Positions 34,151 to 43,056 are shown, numbered from the stretch's first letter. The stretch is DNA of 64,000 bases from Paenibacillus pabuli (GCF_023101145.1 NZ_CP073714.1:7378001-7442000), one strand, 5' to 3'. Numbers and translations: made by a program. The notes: generated by a model from the sequence alone, not told the origin.

Positions 34151-34371
34151 ATGAATAAGTGATTGTATTAAAAGGACTTATCGCTTTAGTAGGCTTGGCC
34201 GCACGGTCGGTCAGCATGATGAGCCAAATTAGCAAGGTGCTAACGAACCATCGATCTAACTATACAAACAGAACAGCCTGTTGCCCGGAAATCCGTGGCG
34301 ACAAGCTGCTGATGGTTTTATTCCTTAGAACCCGAACCAGAGCCAAGAGAGGTCTCGGACGCCTCTCCCTT

Positions 34372-34932
34372 TTACTCTTCTTTCTGTTCTTCGTTTCCTG
34401 GCTTATAGGCACTTAACTTCCCTTCATACACCAGCTGCAGTTGCTCACTCTGGCGAAAATCATCCGGGGTCACCAGCGCAGGCAGCTTGTTCCACAGCTT
34501 GATGCCTGAGCGCTGCAGAATCTCGGCAACAAATTGCGAGCAAAAATAGGAGTTGCTGAACTCCACCGGCTCCTTCAACGTAATGCCAATCACACCAAGC
34601 AGATTGTACATATATTTCTGGCGGCTGCGGATGAAAATATGCAGCACCCGTTTCATTTTTTCCACCTCACGCTCCGTCACCTGAAGCTCATAAATGACAC
34701 AAGTGGTATTTGGATATTTGCTGTATGTACCTGTCTGAATATCTTCCTTCACGAACCCGCCGTTCAGCGGATTGCTCGGATGCTTGCGACCAAAGCTGTA
34801 CAGCTCGGATAATTCCCGGTCAAATGAGATGGAGGCATGATTGTAAGGTGCTCTGGTGTAACTTTGAATGACTTTGGTAAACAACGTTCCCGTATTCGTA
34901 AGCAGGATATAGATGGAGCATGGTTCTGTCAT
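34372..34932 (-). CDS. Papain-like (YiiX/NlpC-type) hydrolase-like protein
   Basis: A 186-residue protein with a permuted papain-like pattern: a histidine in YNHASISFDREL near residue 35 and a cysteine in NSYFCSQFVAEILQRSGI near 140, as in YiiX-type amidases where His precedes Cys. No signal peptide is visible, so it would act in the cytosol. ATG 34932 follows AAGGGGA. Members of this superfamily cleave amide or thioester bonds in lipids, peptides or peptidoglycan. The substrate here is unknown. Confidence 0.7.
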   Translation of the reverse strand: MTEPCSIYILLTNTGTLFTKVIQSYTRAPYNHASISFDRELSELYSFGRKHPSNPLNGGFVKEDIQTGTYSKYPNTTCVIYELQVTEREVEKMKRVLHIFIRSRQKYMYNLLGVIGITLKEPVEFSNSYFCSQFVAEILQRSGIKLWNKLPALVTPDDFRQSEQLQLVYEGKLSAYKPGNEEQKEE

Positions 34933-35028
34933 AACGAAATTTCCCCTTATCAAGTTGGCACTATTCCTTCATAATAGCATAGGTACCCTATATTGGAATC
35001 TTACTTCTGGATAAGCAGGTGATTGTAC

Positions 35029-35946
35029 TTGAGCAGTTCACTCTTTACCTTAACACTGATTTTTATTGCTTTGCTAGTCATACATATCGTCTACAAAATC
35101 ATTACGAAGCTCCAGCCGGACAAGGATTATTCGGGCATTGGCAACAAAATCAAAACCTGGTGGGGCATGCTGGTCATCTTCTGCCTTGCCACCCTCTTCA
35201 ATCCGGTTGTCTCCCTGATCTCCCTCATGGTACTCACATTTTTCGCATTGAAAGAGTACTTCTCCATGATCCGCAGCACCCGTAAAGCGGACCGCAGGCT
35301 GTTTCTATGGGCGTATCTGGCGATTCCGGTGCAGTTCTACTGGATCTATATTGGATGGTATGGGATGTTTATCGTGTTTATTCCGCTATATGTCTTCCTA
35401 GTGCTGCCCCTGCCACGTCTGATTAATAAGGGCACGGTTGGTTTCCTGCGAAGTGTCAGCTCGACGCAATGGGGACTCATGCTGATGGTATTTGGACTTA
35501 GTCATCTGGCCTACTTCCCGTTCGCAACACCGGAATATGGCTCTAAGCTGGTCCTGTTCCTGGTCGTGTTAACCCAGTTGAATGATGTGGTGCATTATCT
35601 GGCCTCGCTCTATCTGGGCAAACGCAAAGTGGTGCCCACGGCCAATCCTTTTTTGACATGGGAAGGGTTCGCCTGTGCATTCGTTGTCACCACTGCTGCT
35701 TCTTATTTTATTCATCCTTACCTGACTCCGTTTGATGCACGTTTCGCGCTTTTCATCGGTGTGTTAATCGCTCTGGCCGGTTTCTTCGGAAGTCTGACGG
35801 TTTCTGTTCTGAAGCGGGACTTGTTAATCGGGGATGACAATAAGTTCGATGCATTGAAAAAAAGCTACCTGAGCCGGGTCGACAGCCTGACGTACACCTC
35901 TCCGGTCATGTTCCACGTAGTGCGTTATTTCTTCGACTTCATGTAG
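35029..35946 (+). CDS. Phosphatidate cytidylyltransferase-like membrane protein (CdsA family)
   Basis: A protein of about 305 residues with eight or so membrane helices. The C-terminal signature region LTVSVLKRDLLIGDDNKF followed by SRVDSLTYTSPVMFH corresponds to the CdsA motif that binds CTP and phosphatidate, and QLNDVVHYLASLYLGKRKV provides the preceding Asp/Lys motif. TTG 35029 follows AGGTGA by 6 bp and is preferred. The sequence is divergent from housekeeping CdsA, so it may be a second CDP-alcohol-lipid synthase. Transcribed alone and divergent from the papain-like gene. Confidence 0.82.
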   Translation: MSSSLFTLTLIFIALLVIHIVYKIITKLQPDKDYSGIGNKIKTWWGMLVIFCLATLFNPVVSLISLMVLTFFALKEYFSMIRSTRKADRRLFLWAYLAIPVQFYWIYIGWYGMFIVFIPLYVFLVLPLPRLINKGTVGFLRSVSSTQWGLMLMVFGLSHLAYFPFATPEYGSKLVLFLVVLTQLNDVVHYLASLYLGKRKVVPTANPFLTWEGFACAFVVTTAASYFIHPYLTPFDARFALFIGVLIALAGFFGSLTVSVLKRDLLIGDDNKFDALKKSYLSRVDSLTYTSPVMFHVVRYFFDFM

Positions 35947-36021
35947 ACGGAGTATCGGTTACAGACACCAAGTTGGACGCCGCATGATGGAAGAGCATGT
36001 GGTGCAAATTCCTCCATCACC

Positions 36022-36047
36022 AAAAAGCAGCCTTGAAGGCTGCTTTA
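36022..36047 (+). terminator. Terminator of the CdsA-like gene
   Basis: AAAGCAGCC and GGCTGCTTT form a compact stem with a TTGAA loop about 80 bp after the stop codon. Confidence 0.75.
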
Positions 36048-36150
36048 CATATTTAGGGGAAGAATCGAAGCGCACGCACAGTGCGCCGGTTCCATTCTAA
36101 TTGGAAGCAACAGAAGAAGAAGTGGCACACAGCAATAATCTGCCGCCTGC

Positions 36151-36732
36151 TTATTTTAATTTAATTTCCTTCTCCGAGGTGACTTCCTTCCCCTCTTCAT
36201 TGGTAAACACAAACGTCGCTTTGCCCCGTTCACCCTTCATATCATCCGAATAAATAAACCCGGAGAATTGCCCGTCACCACTGATGTAAAATCCTTCTTT
36301 TCCATTTGCGCCATGCTCGATTGCTTCCTTGTAGGAATTCACAATCGTTACCATGTTGGACATCCAGCGCATCTCGGATAAAGCGTAGCCCTCAGGAATT
36401 TGTTTGATCGCAAAATCAAAGCTATTACCCTCGGACGGCTTATCCGTCTGGTCAATCACGATCACGACCTGTCCTTCCGCATCATCGGAGGATTCCGATT
36501 GGGCCGAAGGTTTCCCTTCACTCTTACTTTCGTTCGCCTCATTATTGTTATTCTTCGCCTCAGCATTGGGAACGGAACTCTTTCCAGCTTCCTCTATGGG
36601 CTGCTTCGATTGTGGATAGGCGTGCTCCTGTACGGATTCATTGTTGTTTTTTGCCCCACATGCGCTGGTCAACAGCAGAATACATAGAGCAGACACCCAG
36701 AGTATAGATTTATTTTTATTATTATTCATCAT
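36151..36732 (-). CDS. Hypothetical lipoprotein
   Basis: A 193-residue exported protein with a lipobox LLLTSAC (Cys near residue 25), then a long Asn/Ser/Glu/Lys-rich low-complexity tether (about 26-85) and a compact beta-rich C-terminal domain (VVIVIDQTDKPSEGNSFDFAI through TFVFTNEEGKEVTSEKEIKLK). ATG 36732 is 8 bp after GGAGG; the frame extends further upstream without support. Family not recognised. It should be anchored to the outer face of the membrane. Confidence 0.75.
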   Translation of the reverse strand: MMNNNKNKSILWVSALCILLLTSACGAKNNNESVQEHAYPQSKQPIEEAGKSSVPNAEAKNNNNEANESKSEGKPSAQSESSDDAEGQVVIVIDQTDKPSEGNSFDFAIKQIPEGYALSEMRWMSNMVTIVNSYKEAIEHGANGKEGFYISGDGQFSGFIYSDDMKGERGKATFVFTNEEGKEVTSEKEIKLK

Positions 36733-37113
36733 TGGAACTCCCTCCATTTTATCTAAAGTAACAAGCATGATGCATTCATCCAAAGAGAACTTTCCAATTA
36801 GCACCTTCTTATAGTAATTACTACACCATATCGTCTCACATTAAGCTCCATATTATGTAAATGAATTATAAGATAGCTCGATTATTTCATTGATTGTTCC
36901 CTATAAACTTAATTTAAATCAGGTACAAAACATACATAGCGCTCCGAAACCTTCTTCATTTTGAATTAACGGCTGGTGAAGCTGACGACTCCGTTCTGGG
37001 CTTTATTGGAATTTCTAATTGTGATTTAAATAACATAAATTTAACCTTATTCATAAATAATGTTAATTTCATGTCATTCACCGCTTCAATTGCTCTGATA
37101 TAATTTCTGCTAG

Positions 37114-37299
37114 GTAGATAAGTTTCAACCGGAACAATATATGGAGGCAACACTGATAAAGTCATCGGAAATTAAAGAAAAAGCATTAACCCATTTGTAA
37201 TACAGCAGTGAAGGATTACTCGCTGTATGGAAGCAGCTTTTAGCACATGGTGATATAAAAAATGAAGAAATAGGAGATTTTAATCCATTCGGGGATTAA
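37114..37299 (+). pseudogene. Possible gene remnant with in-frame stop
   Basis: One reading frame reads as protein-like sequence on both sides of a TAA at 37198-37200: before it FQPEQYMEATLIKSSEIKEK, after it EGLLAVWKQLLAHGDIKNEE and DFNPFGD, ending at a second TAA. No start with a ribosome site is apparent. It may be a decayed gene. It lies in the AT-rich 625-bp stretch between two lipoprotein genes (36733-37357), where nothing else could be supported. Confidence 0.3.
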
Positions 37300-37357
37300 C
37301 TCGGTTAGCAAGGGAGTAAGCATGCGAAAACACAGCTTTATAGTAGGGGTGTGAGAG

Positions 37358-37957
37358 ATGAAAAAAACATTATTAGCCTGTATTATGATAATGCTGATGC
37401 TATCATCGGCTTGTGGAATTGTTGAAACAACACCAAATTCAAACGCTTCAAGTGCGCCAAAACCTGAAGCAAAGGAGTCTACCAGTCCAGCTAGCACCTC
37501 CGAGTATTGTTCGCAAGGACGTGAAAAATTAGATAGTGAAACTGAAAAATTTATTTATGGAACTTGGAAAGTCAAGAAGCACCTTGGATTTGCAAACTCA
37601 TATAATGATGCTTCTGAATATCCAACAGGGCAAAAATTTATTGGAGATGAAATTGTAATTAAAAAAGACTTTTTTTCATCAAAAGGACTTAAAAACTATA
37701 GTGATTATCAATATGAGCTGAAGAATCCATTATATGAAATTACAGAGACGTGCTATAACTCTGACTCTTTTTATAGATTATATAAAATAGATATCCCAGA
37801 CTTAAATATAAATGATGAAGTAAAGGCAATAGATATAAGTAACCCTTCTACAAAAATGTCCATACCTGTAAGTTTAAGTTTTTTTGTTGTTAATAACGAT
37901 AGGCTTATCTTGTTATCAGAGGCAACTATTTTTGAGCTCAAAAAAATTACTGATTAA
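37358..37957 (+). CDS. Hypothetical lipoprotein, AT-rich
   Basis: A 199-residue exported protein with a lipoprotein signal (MKKTLLACIMIMLMLSSACG, Cys near 19), a Ser/Pro/Lys-rich tether and a domain beginning IYGTWKVKKHLGFANSY that contains the paired DEIVIKKDFFSSKG and FFVVNNDRLILLSEATIFEL motifs. The overall pattern resembles small lipocalin-like secreted domains, but I do not recognise the family. It and the degraded stretch before it are AT-richer than the neighbours, suggesting a small insert. Confidence 0.72.
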   Translation: MKKTLLACIMIMLMLSSACGIVETTPNSNASSAPKPEAKESTSPASTSEYCSQGREKLDSETEKFIYGTWKVKKHLGFANSYNDASEYPTGQKFIGDEIVIKKDFFSSKGLKNYSDYQYELKNPLYEITETCYNSDSFYRLYKIDIPDLNINDEVKAIDISNPSTKMSIPVSLSFFVVNNDRLILLSEATIFELKKITD

Positions 37958-38055
37958 ATGAATGAAGGTTATGTAATACGTTCTGTGCTAATAGAACACA
38001 CTAACCCAATAAGCATGCTGCATGTTCAAAAAAAATATTCATGCCTGATTTTCGG

Positions 38056-38079
38056 CGATGCCCTGTGCATCGTTTTTTT
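38056..38079 (+). terminator. Terminator after the AT-rich lipoprotein gene
   Basis: CGATGC pairs with GCATCG across a five-base loop and is followed by seven Ts. Confidence 0.8.
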
Positions 38080-38126
38080 ATAATATCAACAAGGACAAAC
38101 TCTACTGATATAAGGACGTGCGCCCA

Positions 38127-39176
38127 ATGATTTCTGCTGAACTGAAAGAACAATACTACCAGGCTCTTGTGGCTAAGGATTCGGAATACGAAGGTCTATT
38201 CTATGTCGGGGTCAAGACCACGGGTGTATTCTGCCGGCCTACATGCCCCGCGAGAAAACCAAAATTCGAAAACTGTGAATTCTATGCGACGGCGCAGCAG
38301 GCATTGCTTGCTTCGTATCGTCCTTGCCAGCGCTGCCGTCCGTTATCTCATCCTAATCAGGTATCTGATGTAGTACGCATATTGGTGGAAGCGGTGGAGA
38401 AAAATCCGGAGAAACGTTGGAAAGGCCAGGATTTCAAGGCATTATCCATCGACGAATCCACCGCCAGACGTCAGTTCAAGAAGCGTTTTGGGATGACCTT
38501 TGTCGAGTATGCCCGCGCTCGCCGCATGGGACTGGCCCTGAAAAACATTCGTTCCGGTCGCACGGTCATTGATGCCCAGCTGTCCACCGGTTACGAGTCC
38601 GGCAGCGGGTTCCGGGATGCCTTCTCGCGAATCATGGGCGCAGCGCCTACACAAGTAGATGAAGAACATGTATTGAAGGCGTCCTGGATCGATACACGTC
38701 TTGGACCCATGATGGCTGTAGCCGATGAGAAAGCATTATATCTGCTCGAATTCGTGGATCGCAGAGGTCTGGAGCGTGAAGTAGAACGGTTGCGCAAACG
38801 GACAATGTCAGCCATTGTTCCTGGAGTAACAGAGCCGATTCGTTCAATCGAACGGGAACTTGCGCAGTACTTTGAAGGCACGTTAAATGGATTCCACACC
38901 CCGTTGTTCTGGTTAGGAACACCATTCCAGAAAAGTGTATGGGAGCAGTTGATTGCGATCCCACCAGGGGAGACGAGGTCATATCAGGACATTGCGAATG
39001 CACTGGGTAAACCCACAGCATGTCGAGCGGTAGCACAGGCCAACGGAGCCAATCAGCTGGCCATTATTATTCCATGTCACCGTGTGATCAATGCCAGTGG
39101 TGAACTGGGTGGATACGGAGGAGGCCTGACACGCAAAAACTGGCTTTTAACTCACGAAAAGCAGGGTGATAGCTGA
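38127..39176 (+). CDS. ada: Bifunctional Ada: DNA methylation repair and activator
   Basis: A 349-residue protein with the full E. coli Ada layout. An N-terminal zinc domain has four cysteines (FCRPTCPARKP near 35 and CQRC near 70) and repairs methyl phosphotriesters. An AraC helix-turn-helix follows (about 85-175, FKKRFGMTFVEYARARRM). The C-terminal O6-methylguanine methyltransferase has the active-site IIPCHRVI near residue 315. ATG 38127 is preferred, 10 bp after AAGGA. In the known system, methylation of the N-terminal cysteine turns Ada into an activator of itself and of repair genes. No alkA or alkB lies next to it. Confidence 0.95.
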   Translation: MISAELKEQYYQALVAKDSEYEGLFYVGVKTTGVFCRPTCPARKPKFENCEFYATAQQALLASYRPCQRCRPLSHPNQVSDVVRILVEAVEKNPEKRWKGQDFKALSIDESTARRQFKKRFGMTFVEYARARRMGLALKNIRSGRTVIDAQLSTGYESGSGFRDAFSRIMGAAPTQVDEEHVLKASWIDTRLGPMMAVADEKALYLLEFVDRRGLEREVERLRKRTMSAIVPGVTEPIRSIERELAQYFEGTLNGFHTPLFWLGTPFQKSVWEQLIAIPPGETRSYQDIANALGKPTACRAVAQANGANQLAIIIPCHRVINASGELGGYGGGLTRKNWLLTHEKQGDS

Positions 39177-39255
39177 GTAACTCAAGAGAAAACAAAAGAA
39201 AAGAACGGCAAGTGGTATGAAGGATTACAGCTATGTAACGGAGGAGATAAGTATT

Positions 39256-40029
39256 ATGAGTACTCTACAGGAAAAGGCGAAGTCATTCCACCAATCCCAT
39301 GTGAAAGGGAAGCCATTGGTTCTGGTCAATGTCTGGGATGCAGGGAGCGCACTCGCCATTCAATCTGCTGGAGCAACAGCAATCGCTACTGGAAGCTGGT
39401 CAGTAGCTGCTGCCCACGGTGAACAAGATGGCGAAGCGATGCCATTCCAGCTGGTACTGGACAATCTGGCCCGGATTACAGCGAGCGTGGACTTGCCTGT
39501 AACGATCGATATTGAGGGAGGGTATGGCAGGTTTGCGTCAGAAGTGAAGGAAAATGTGAGCCAAGTGATCCATCACGGTGCCGTGGGAATCAATATCGAG
39601 GATCAACTTCCGGATGGCGCAGGACTGTACGATGTGGAGGAGCAATGTCTGAGACTGTCGGCTGCCCGGGAAGCTGCGGATCAGGCAGGCGTTCAACTGT
39701 TCATTAACGCCCGCACAGATATCTTTTTGCAAAATACACCTGAACGACATAACGATGCTCTCCTGGAAGAAGCGCTGATTCGTTCCAATGCATATGCAGA
39801 AGTAGGAGCCAGCGGACTTTTCGTTCCAGGCTTACAGAATCCGCAACTGATTCAGCAATTGTGTGAGCGTTCGTCGCTTCCGGTCAACGTGATGGTTACA
39901 TCCCGTGAGCCTTCACCGCAACAACTTGCCGAGCTGGGTGTGGCACGCGTAAGCTATGGGCCATATCCTTATCTGCAAGCCATGGAATATTTAAAAGATC
40001 TGGGTCAAAGTATTCTGTCTGGAAATTAA
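39256..40029 (+). CDS. Isocitrate lyase/PEP mutase family protein
   Basis: A 257-residue TIM-barrel enzyme. Family features are VNVWDAGSALAIQSAGATAIATGS near residue 25, the metal-binding DIEGGYG near 90, NIEDQ near 117 and INARTDIF near 155. It lacks the KKCGH loop of true isocitrate lyases and is short, so it belongs with the C-C or P-C bond-acting relatives (oxaloacetate hydrolase, methylisocitrate lyase or PEP mutase). ATG 39256 follows GGAGGAG. It lies 79 bp after ada and may share its transcript. Reaction unknown. Confidence 0.85.
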   Translation: MSTLQEKAKSFHQSHVKGKPLVLVNVWDAGSALAIQSAGATAIATGSWSVAAAHGEQDGEAMPFQLVLDNLARITASVDLPVTIDIEGGYGRFASEVKENVSQVIHHGAVGINIEDQLPDGAGLYDVEEQCLRLSAAREAADQAGVQLFINARTDIFLQNTPERHNDALLEEALIRSNAYAEVGASGLFVPGLQNPQLIQQLCERSSLPVNVMVTSREPSPQQLAELGVARVSYGPYPYLQAMEYLKDLGQSILSGN

Positions 40030-40131
40030 CAGAAAGGCGCACTTCTTATATTTCATCAAAGGAAGGTGTACTTTCTCAGGATATTCAATTAATGCTACTA
40101 TTATAAGCAATCATCTATGATGTGAATCCTC

Positions 40132-40160
40132 AAACAGGTGCTAGACTGCGCCTGTTTTTT
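40132..40160 (+). terminator. Hairpin terminator
   Basis: AACAGGtGC pairs with GCgCCTGTT, followed by Ts, about 105 bp after the PEP mutase-family gene. Confidence 0.7.
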
Positions 40161-40224
40161 GATGCTTATCTTTTCACCTATGTATGTTATAATCACCACT
40201 ACCCAACATTAACAGGAGGAAAAT

Positions 40225-40740
40225 ATGCTTAACGTTGAACAAAAGCTTGAAGTGCTGGAATCGTATCCCCAACTGCAACGCAAAGATGTTTCTCTCGGCC
40301 GTGTCAATTTCCACTACGAAGAAAGTGCGTATGATAAGAAGATTGTTGCTCTCCATATTCACCCTAACGGTAACGGTTATATCTATGCAGGGCTGCTGCC
40401 CAACTATGAGACTGATGATAAAGGATTCGTCAATATTCGTGATTACTCCGAAGCAGATCTACGCACTTTGTTAGATGAAACGATTAGAGCAATGTCAACC
40501 AATCCCAACGCAGTAGAATCAAAAGAACCAGAACAAGCCAAAACGGCTCCTACTTTAGCTACAACCTCTACTGGCGGCGGAACATGGATCGATGAGGATG
40601 GGCATACACTTACTTTAAAATATGAAGATGACATGTGGTACGTGTACTCCGGTGTTCATCTGGATATGGCTTTTGAATCTCGCAGCGAAGCTGGCGAGTA
40701 TCTCAAAGAAGAAGGATTCAGACCACAAGCTCAATCTTAA
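40225..40740 (+). CDS. Hypothetical protein
   Basis: A 171-residue soluble protein without signal peptide or membrane segment. The N-terminal half (LEVLESYPQLQRKDVSLGRVNFHYEES, then KKIVALHIHPNGNGYIYAGLL) and the C-terminal piece (WIDEDGHTLTLKYEDDMWYVYSG) look like two small alpha/beta units joined by an Ala/Thr/Gly-rich linker near residues 100-120. AGGAGG precedes the ATG and a strong terminator follows, so it is a real single gene. Function unknown. Confidence 0.82.
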   Translation: MLNVEQKLEVLESYPQLQRKDVSLGRVNFHYEESAYDKKIVALHIHPNGNGYIYAGLLPNYETDDKGFVNIRDYSEADLRTLLDETIRAMSTNPNAVESKEPEQAKTAPTLATTSTGGGTWIDEDGHTLTLKYEDDMWYVYSGVHLDMAFESRSEAGEYLKEEGFRPQAQS

Positions 40741-40746
40741 CTCATA

Positions 40747-40789
40747 CAAAAAAACACGAGGCGCGTATGTACACACTCGTGTTTTTTTG
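40747..40789. terminator. Bidirectional terminator
   Basis: AAAAAAACACGAG and CTCGTGTTTTTTT form a 13-bp stem between the hypothetical gene and the convergent ABC operon. Confidence 0.88.
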
Positions 40790-40839
40790 ATTACACCGGA
40801 TAATCAGCCCGGATTTCCTTCATTAAAACCCATCTCATA

Positions 40840-41538
40840 TCAGTCTTTTCTGCCTTTCATTGTAAGCGGCGCATTCTTCATCATCGGGTATGTGCTCAGA
40901 AGCAAAGCACCTCCAATGGCCCCCAGTGCGGTGACCAATGCGAAGAGATTAACATTCGTAAACCACTGTACCCACATACTCAGATCGGATAGAACAATTA
41001 CCAGCGTGACGATTAAGCTAACCCCGAAGAACAGGACGAAAAAATTGCGCATCCCCAATCTGATCCAACAGACGGTTGAAAAGATGGACAGTCCCAGCAC
41101 GAGAAAACCAATCATCAGATCAAACCACAGGTAAGAAAAAAAATGATATTCACTTGAATACAGCATGCCTGGTTGATAAAAGGTTACGCCAAGCGTTCCA
41201 TATTTATGGAGAAGATGCATAATGAAATAAATGATATTCAGTATGGTAATCGTCCCCACGACCATCCATATCGAAATGATATAAAAGGATTTCATAAACT
41301 GTATTCGTGTACTGCCCATACCTATCGCAACCGGAAACAATGTTATGATCCCCGCGACGGCAAAAGCACAAATCCCTCCATACATTGGACCAAATAATTG
41401 CGTCGTATACGTCACATCAAAGATAAATCCAATGGCCAGGTAGACGACTGTAAGCATGAGTGTAATCGATGAAAATATCATTAAATACCAGCGCATATCA
41501 TCCAGAATCAGCCGGTTCGTACCTTTTGTCGCGTTCAT
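40840..41538 (-). CDS. Membrane subunit of YtrA-type ABC operon
   Basis: A 232-residue protein with six predicted membrane helices and no recognisable catalytic motif. Its start overlaps the ATPase gene by 4 bp, so the two are co-translated and it is probably the transmembrane subunit. Homologous arrangements, a small GntR regulator, an ATPase and short membrane proteins, are known for the B. subtilis ytrABCDEF operon induced by cell-wall antibiotics. Substrate unknown. Confidence 0.78.
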   Translation of the reverse strand: MNATKGTNRLILDDMRWYLMIFSSITLMLTVVYLAIGFIFDVTYTTQLFGPMYGGICAFAVAGIITLFPVAIGMGSTRIQFMKSFYIISIWMVVGTITILNIIYFIMHLLHKYGTLGVTFYQPGMLYSSEYHFFSYLWFDLMIGFLVLGLSIFSTVCWIRLGMRNFFVLFFGVSLIVTLVIVLSDLSMWVQWFTNVNLFALVTALGAIGGALLLSTYPMMKNAPLTMKGRKD

Positions 41539-42410
41539 CGCTTAACCCCCTCTTGATTACGGGTCCTGCTAATCAAATAATCTTGTAATGCCGCCTTCTC
41601 AATGGAAAGCCCCTGTGCATGAGCAATGTCTTTCCACACTTTAGAGTATGGCTCATCAATCATCACTCTCATGGTCGATCCCATCTGGGAAGATTCTATA
41701 ACCTCCACGTCAGCTGTGACACGGTTGATTTCATCAATTCCCCCTGTTAGAAGAACTCCTTTTTCACGCATCTCTTCCATAGGCTGATTAAGTAACACTT
41801 TTCCCGCTTGCAGAACGATGAGGGACTCACATAAAGGCTGAATCTCCTCTATATGGTGGCTTGATATCAGAATCAGACGCGGGTTATCTTCATAAGTCTC
41901 CAGTAAAGCATTGTAGAAATATTTGCGTTTCTCTGCATCGAGTCCATTGGTGGGCTCATCCAGAATCGTTACCCTGGCATTACTGGCAAGACCCAATATC
42001 ATCTGGGCGGCAGTCTTCATCCCTTTTGAGAATTTGACGATCTTCTTCTTGACTGGTAATTCGAACCTATCGATTAATTGTTCTGCAAAGGTCTGATCCC
42101 ATTGAGGATGGAAGTATTGACCGAATCGAACCATGTCGTTGATCGTCCAATTTCTACCCAGGGGATGATTCTCCTGGATATAACACAGATTCTCCTGCGC
42201 AGCCAAGTTGTTGTATGGATCCTGGCCCATCACTTGGATGGTTCCAGTGTCAGGACGGTTATGGCCTGCGAGCAGACTCATCAGGGTTGTTTTGCCGGCA
42301 CCATTTCTTCCCCACATTGCACTAATGATTGGCTCACTCTCATGTAAAGTCACGTTGTTCAGCACGGGCGTCTGTTGATAGCCGTAGGTTACTTGCTCGA
42401 TCTGAATCAT
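41535..42410 (-). CDS. ABC transporter ATP-binding protein
   Basis: A 291-residue ATPase with Walker A GRNGAGKTTL near residue 35, a Q-loop YIQENHPLG, a divergent signature FSKGMKTAAQ near 132, Walker B VTILDEPTNGLD near 155 and the switch histidine in LISSHHIEEI. The C-terminal extension of about 80 residues is typical of the YtrB group. It overlaps the GntR gene upstream and the membrane gene downstream by 4 bp each. It would power export or envelope-protective transport by analogy to YtrB. Confidence 0.9.
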   Translation of the reverse strand: MIQIEQVTYGYQQTPVLNNVTLHESEPIISAMWGRNGAGKTTLMSLLAGHNRPDTGTIQVMGQDPYNNLAAQENLCYIQENHPLGRNWTINDMVRFGQYFHPQWDQTFAEQLIDRFELPVKKKIVKFSKGMKTAAQMILGLASNARVTILDEPTNGLDAEKRKYFYNALLETYEDNPRLILISSHHIEEIQPLCESLIVLQAGKVLLNQPMEEMREKGVLLTGGIDEINRVTADVEVIESSQMGSTMRVMIDEPYSKVWKDIAHAQGLSIEKAALQDYLISRTRNQEGVKR

Positions 42411-42808
42411 AATTCACTCTCCTTATCCTGCTTGCCTCGGATCAAATCAATAATCATGTCCTCATTCATATGAATCCGTCTCGCCTCTTCAAGTAAAGGC
42501 TTGATATATTCTTCGTAGAAATGCTGTTTTCGTTCCACAAGCAATGCTTCCCTGGCTCCTTTCGCAACAAACATGCCAACACCCCGCTGTTTGTAAATGA
42601 TACCTTTGTCCACAAGCGTTTGAAGTCCTTTGCGTGCCGTGGCTGGATTAATATTGTAAAAGCGAGAGAGCTCATTGGTTGAAGGAACCTGTTCCTCCAC
42701 CTTCAATCTGCCGTCTACAATGTCATCCATGATCATCATGGATATCTGATGAAAAATGGGCTGAGATTCATCCAAATTCGATTTCATGCGATTCCAACTT
42801 TCATTCAT
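42407..42808 (-). CDS. GntR family regulator, YtrA subfamily
   Basis: A 133-residue repressor. A winged-helix GntR domain (about 15-85: PIFHQISMMIMDDIVDGRLK, VPSTNELSRFYNINPATARKGLQTLVDKGII) is followed by a short C-terminal tail of about 45 residues, the mark of the YtrA subfamily, which dimerises and regulates its own ABC operon. It is the first gene of the operon. A perfect palindrome lies 18 bp upstream of its start. The operon is probably de-repressed by cell-envelope stress (family inference). Confidence 0.9.
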   Translation of the reverse strand: MNESWNRMKSNLDESQPIFHQISMMIMDDIVDGRLKVEEQVPSTNELSRFYNINPATARKGLQTLVDKGIIYKQRGVGMFVAKGAREALLVERKQHFYEEYIKPLLEEARRIHMNEDMIIDLIRGKQDKESEL

Positions 42809-42825
42809 CGTTAATTAGTTAGTCG

Positions 42826-42847
42826 GTTAGTTACTCATGTAACTAAC
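42826..42847 (-). promoter_or_regulatory. Perfect operator palindrome of the GntR/ABC operon
   Basis: GTTAGTTAC and GTAACTAAC are separated by TCAT; a further TTAGTTAGT half-repeat adjoins on the start-codon side. The site lies between the -10 region and the GntR start codon, so binding there would block transcription, matching autorepression by YtrA-type regulators. Confidence 0.7.
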
Positions 42848-42885
42848 TATAGTACACGGAAACCAATATGTAAATAGGCGAACCA

Positions 42886-43056
42886 CTAATTGATCCATTT
42901 TTTCGTTTTGGCTCGATTGTATTGATTAATAAGACCGTCCAGAACTACAGATTGCCGGATGACTTCAGGATGAAGCAGACTGCCGTATTCCGACTGCAAG
43001 CGGTGAAGCTGTTGTCTGGCTTCTTCGATCTGTGAGATTAACTCCAGGCAATCCAT
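42886..43056 (-). CDS. Spo0E-like aspartyl-phosphate phosphatase
   Basis: A 56-residue protein found by reading the minus strand. Two predicted helices end in the Spo0E family signature: SVVLDGLINQYNR, that is S-x-x-LD-x-LI-x-x-Y. AAGGAGGGGG lies 5 bp before the ATG. Small Spo0E-type phosphatases remove phosphate from the sporulation regulator Spo0A~P and delay sporulation. It is flanked by the GntR/ABC operon and the quorum-sensing pair; no shared transcript is obvious. Assignment rests on the motif, length and ribosome site. Confidence 0.85.
   Translation of the reverse strand: MDCLELISQIEEARQQLHRLQSEYGSLLHPEVIRQSVVLDGLINQYNRAKTKKWIN

Noticed and set aside
34346..34376. GAGAGG/CCTCTC hairpin as a terminator
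   Set aside because: Short stem, weak T run, and no plus-strand gene upstream that would need it.
36956..37165. 69-residue minus-strand frame in the AT-rich gap
   Set aside because: No ribosome site or family resemblance; it lies opposite the possible gene remnant.
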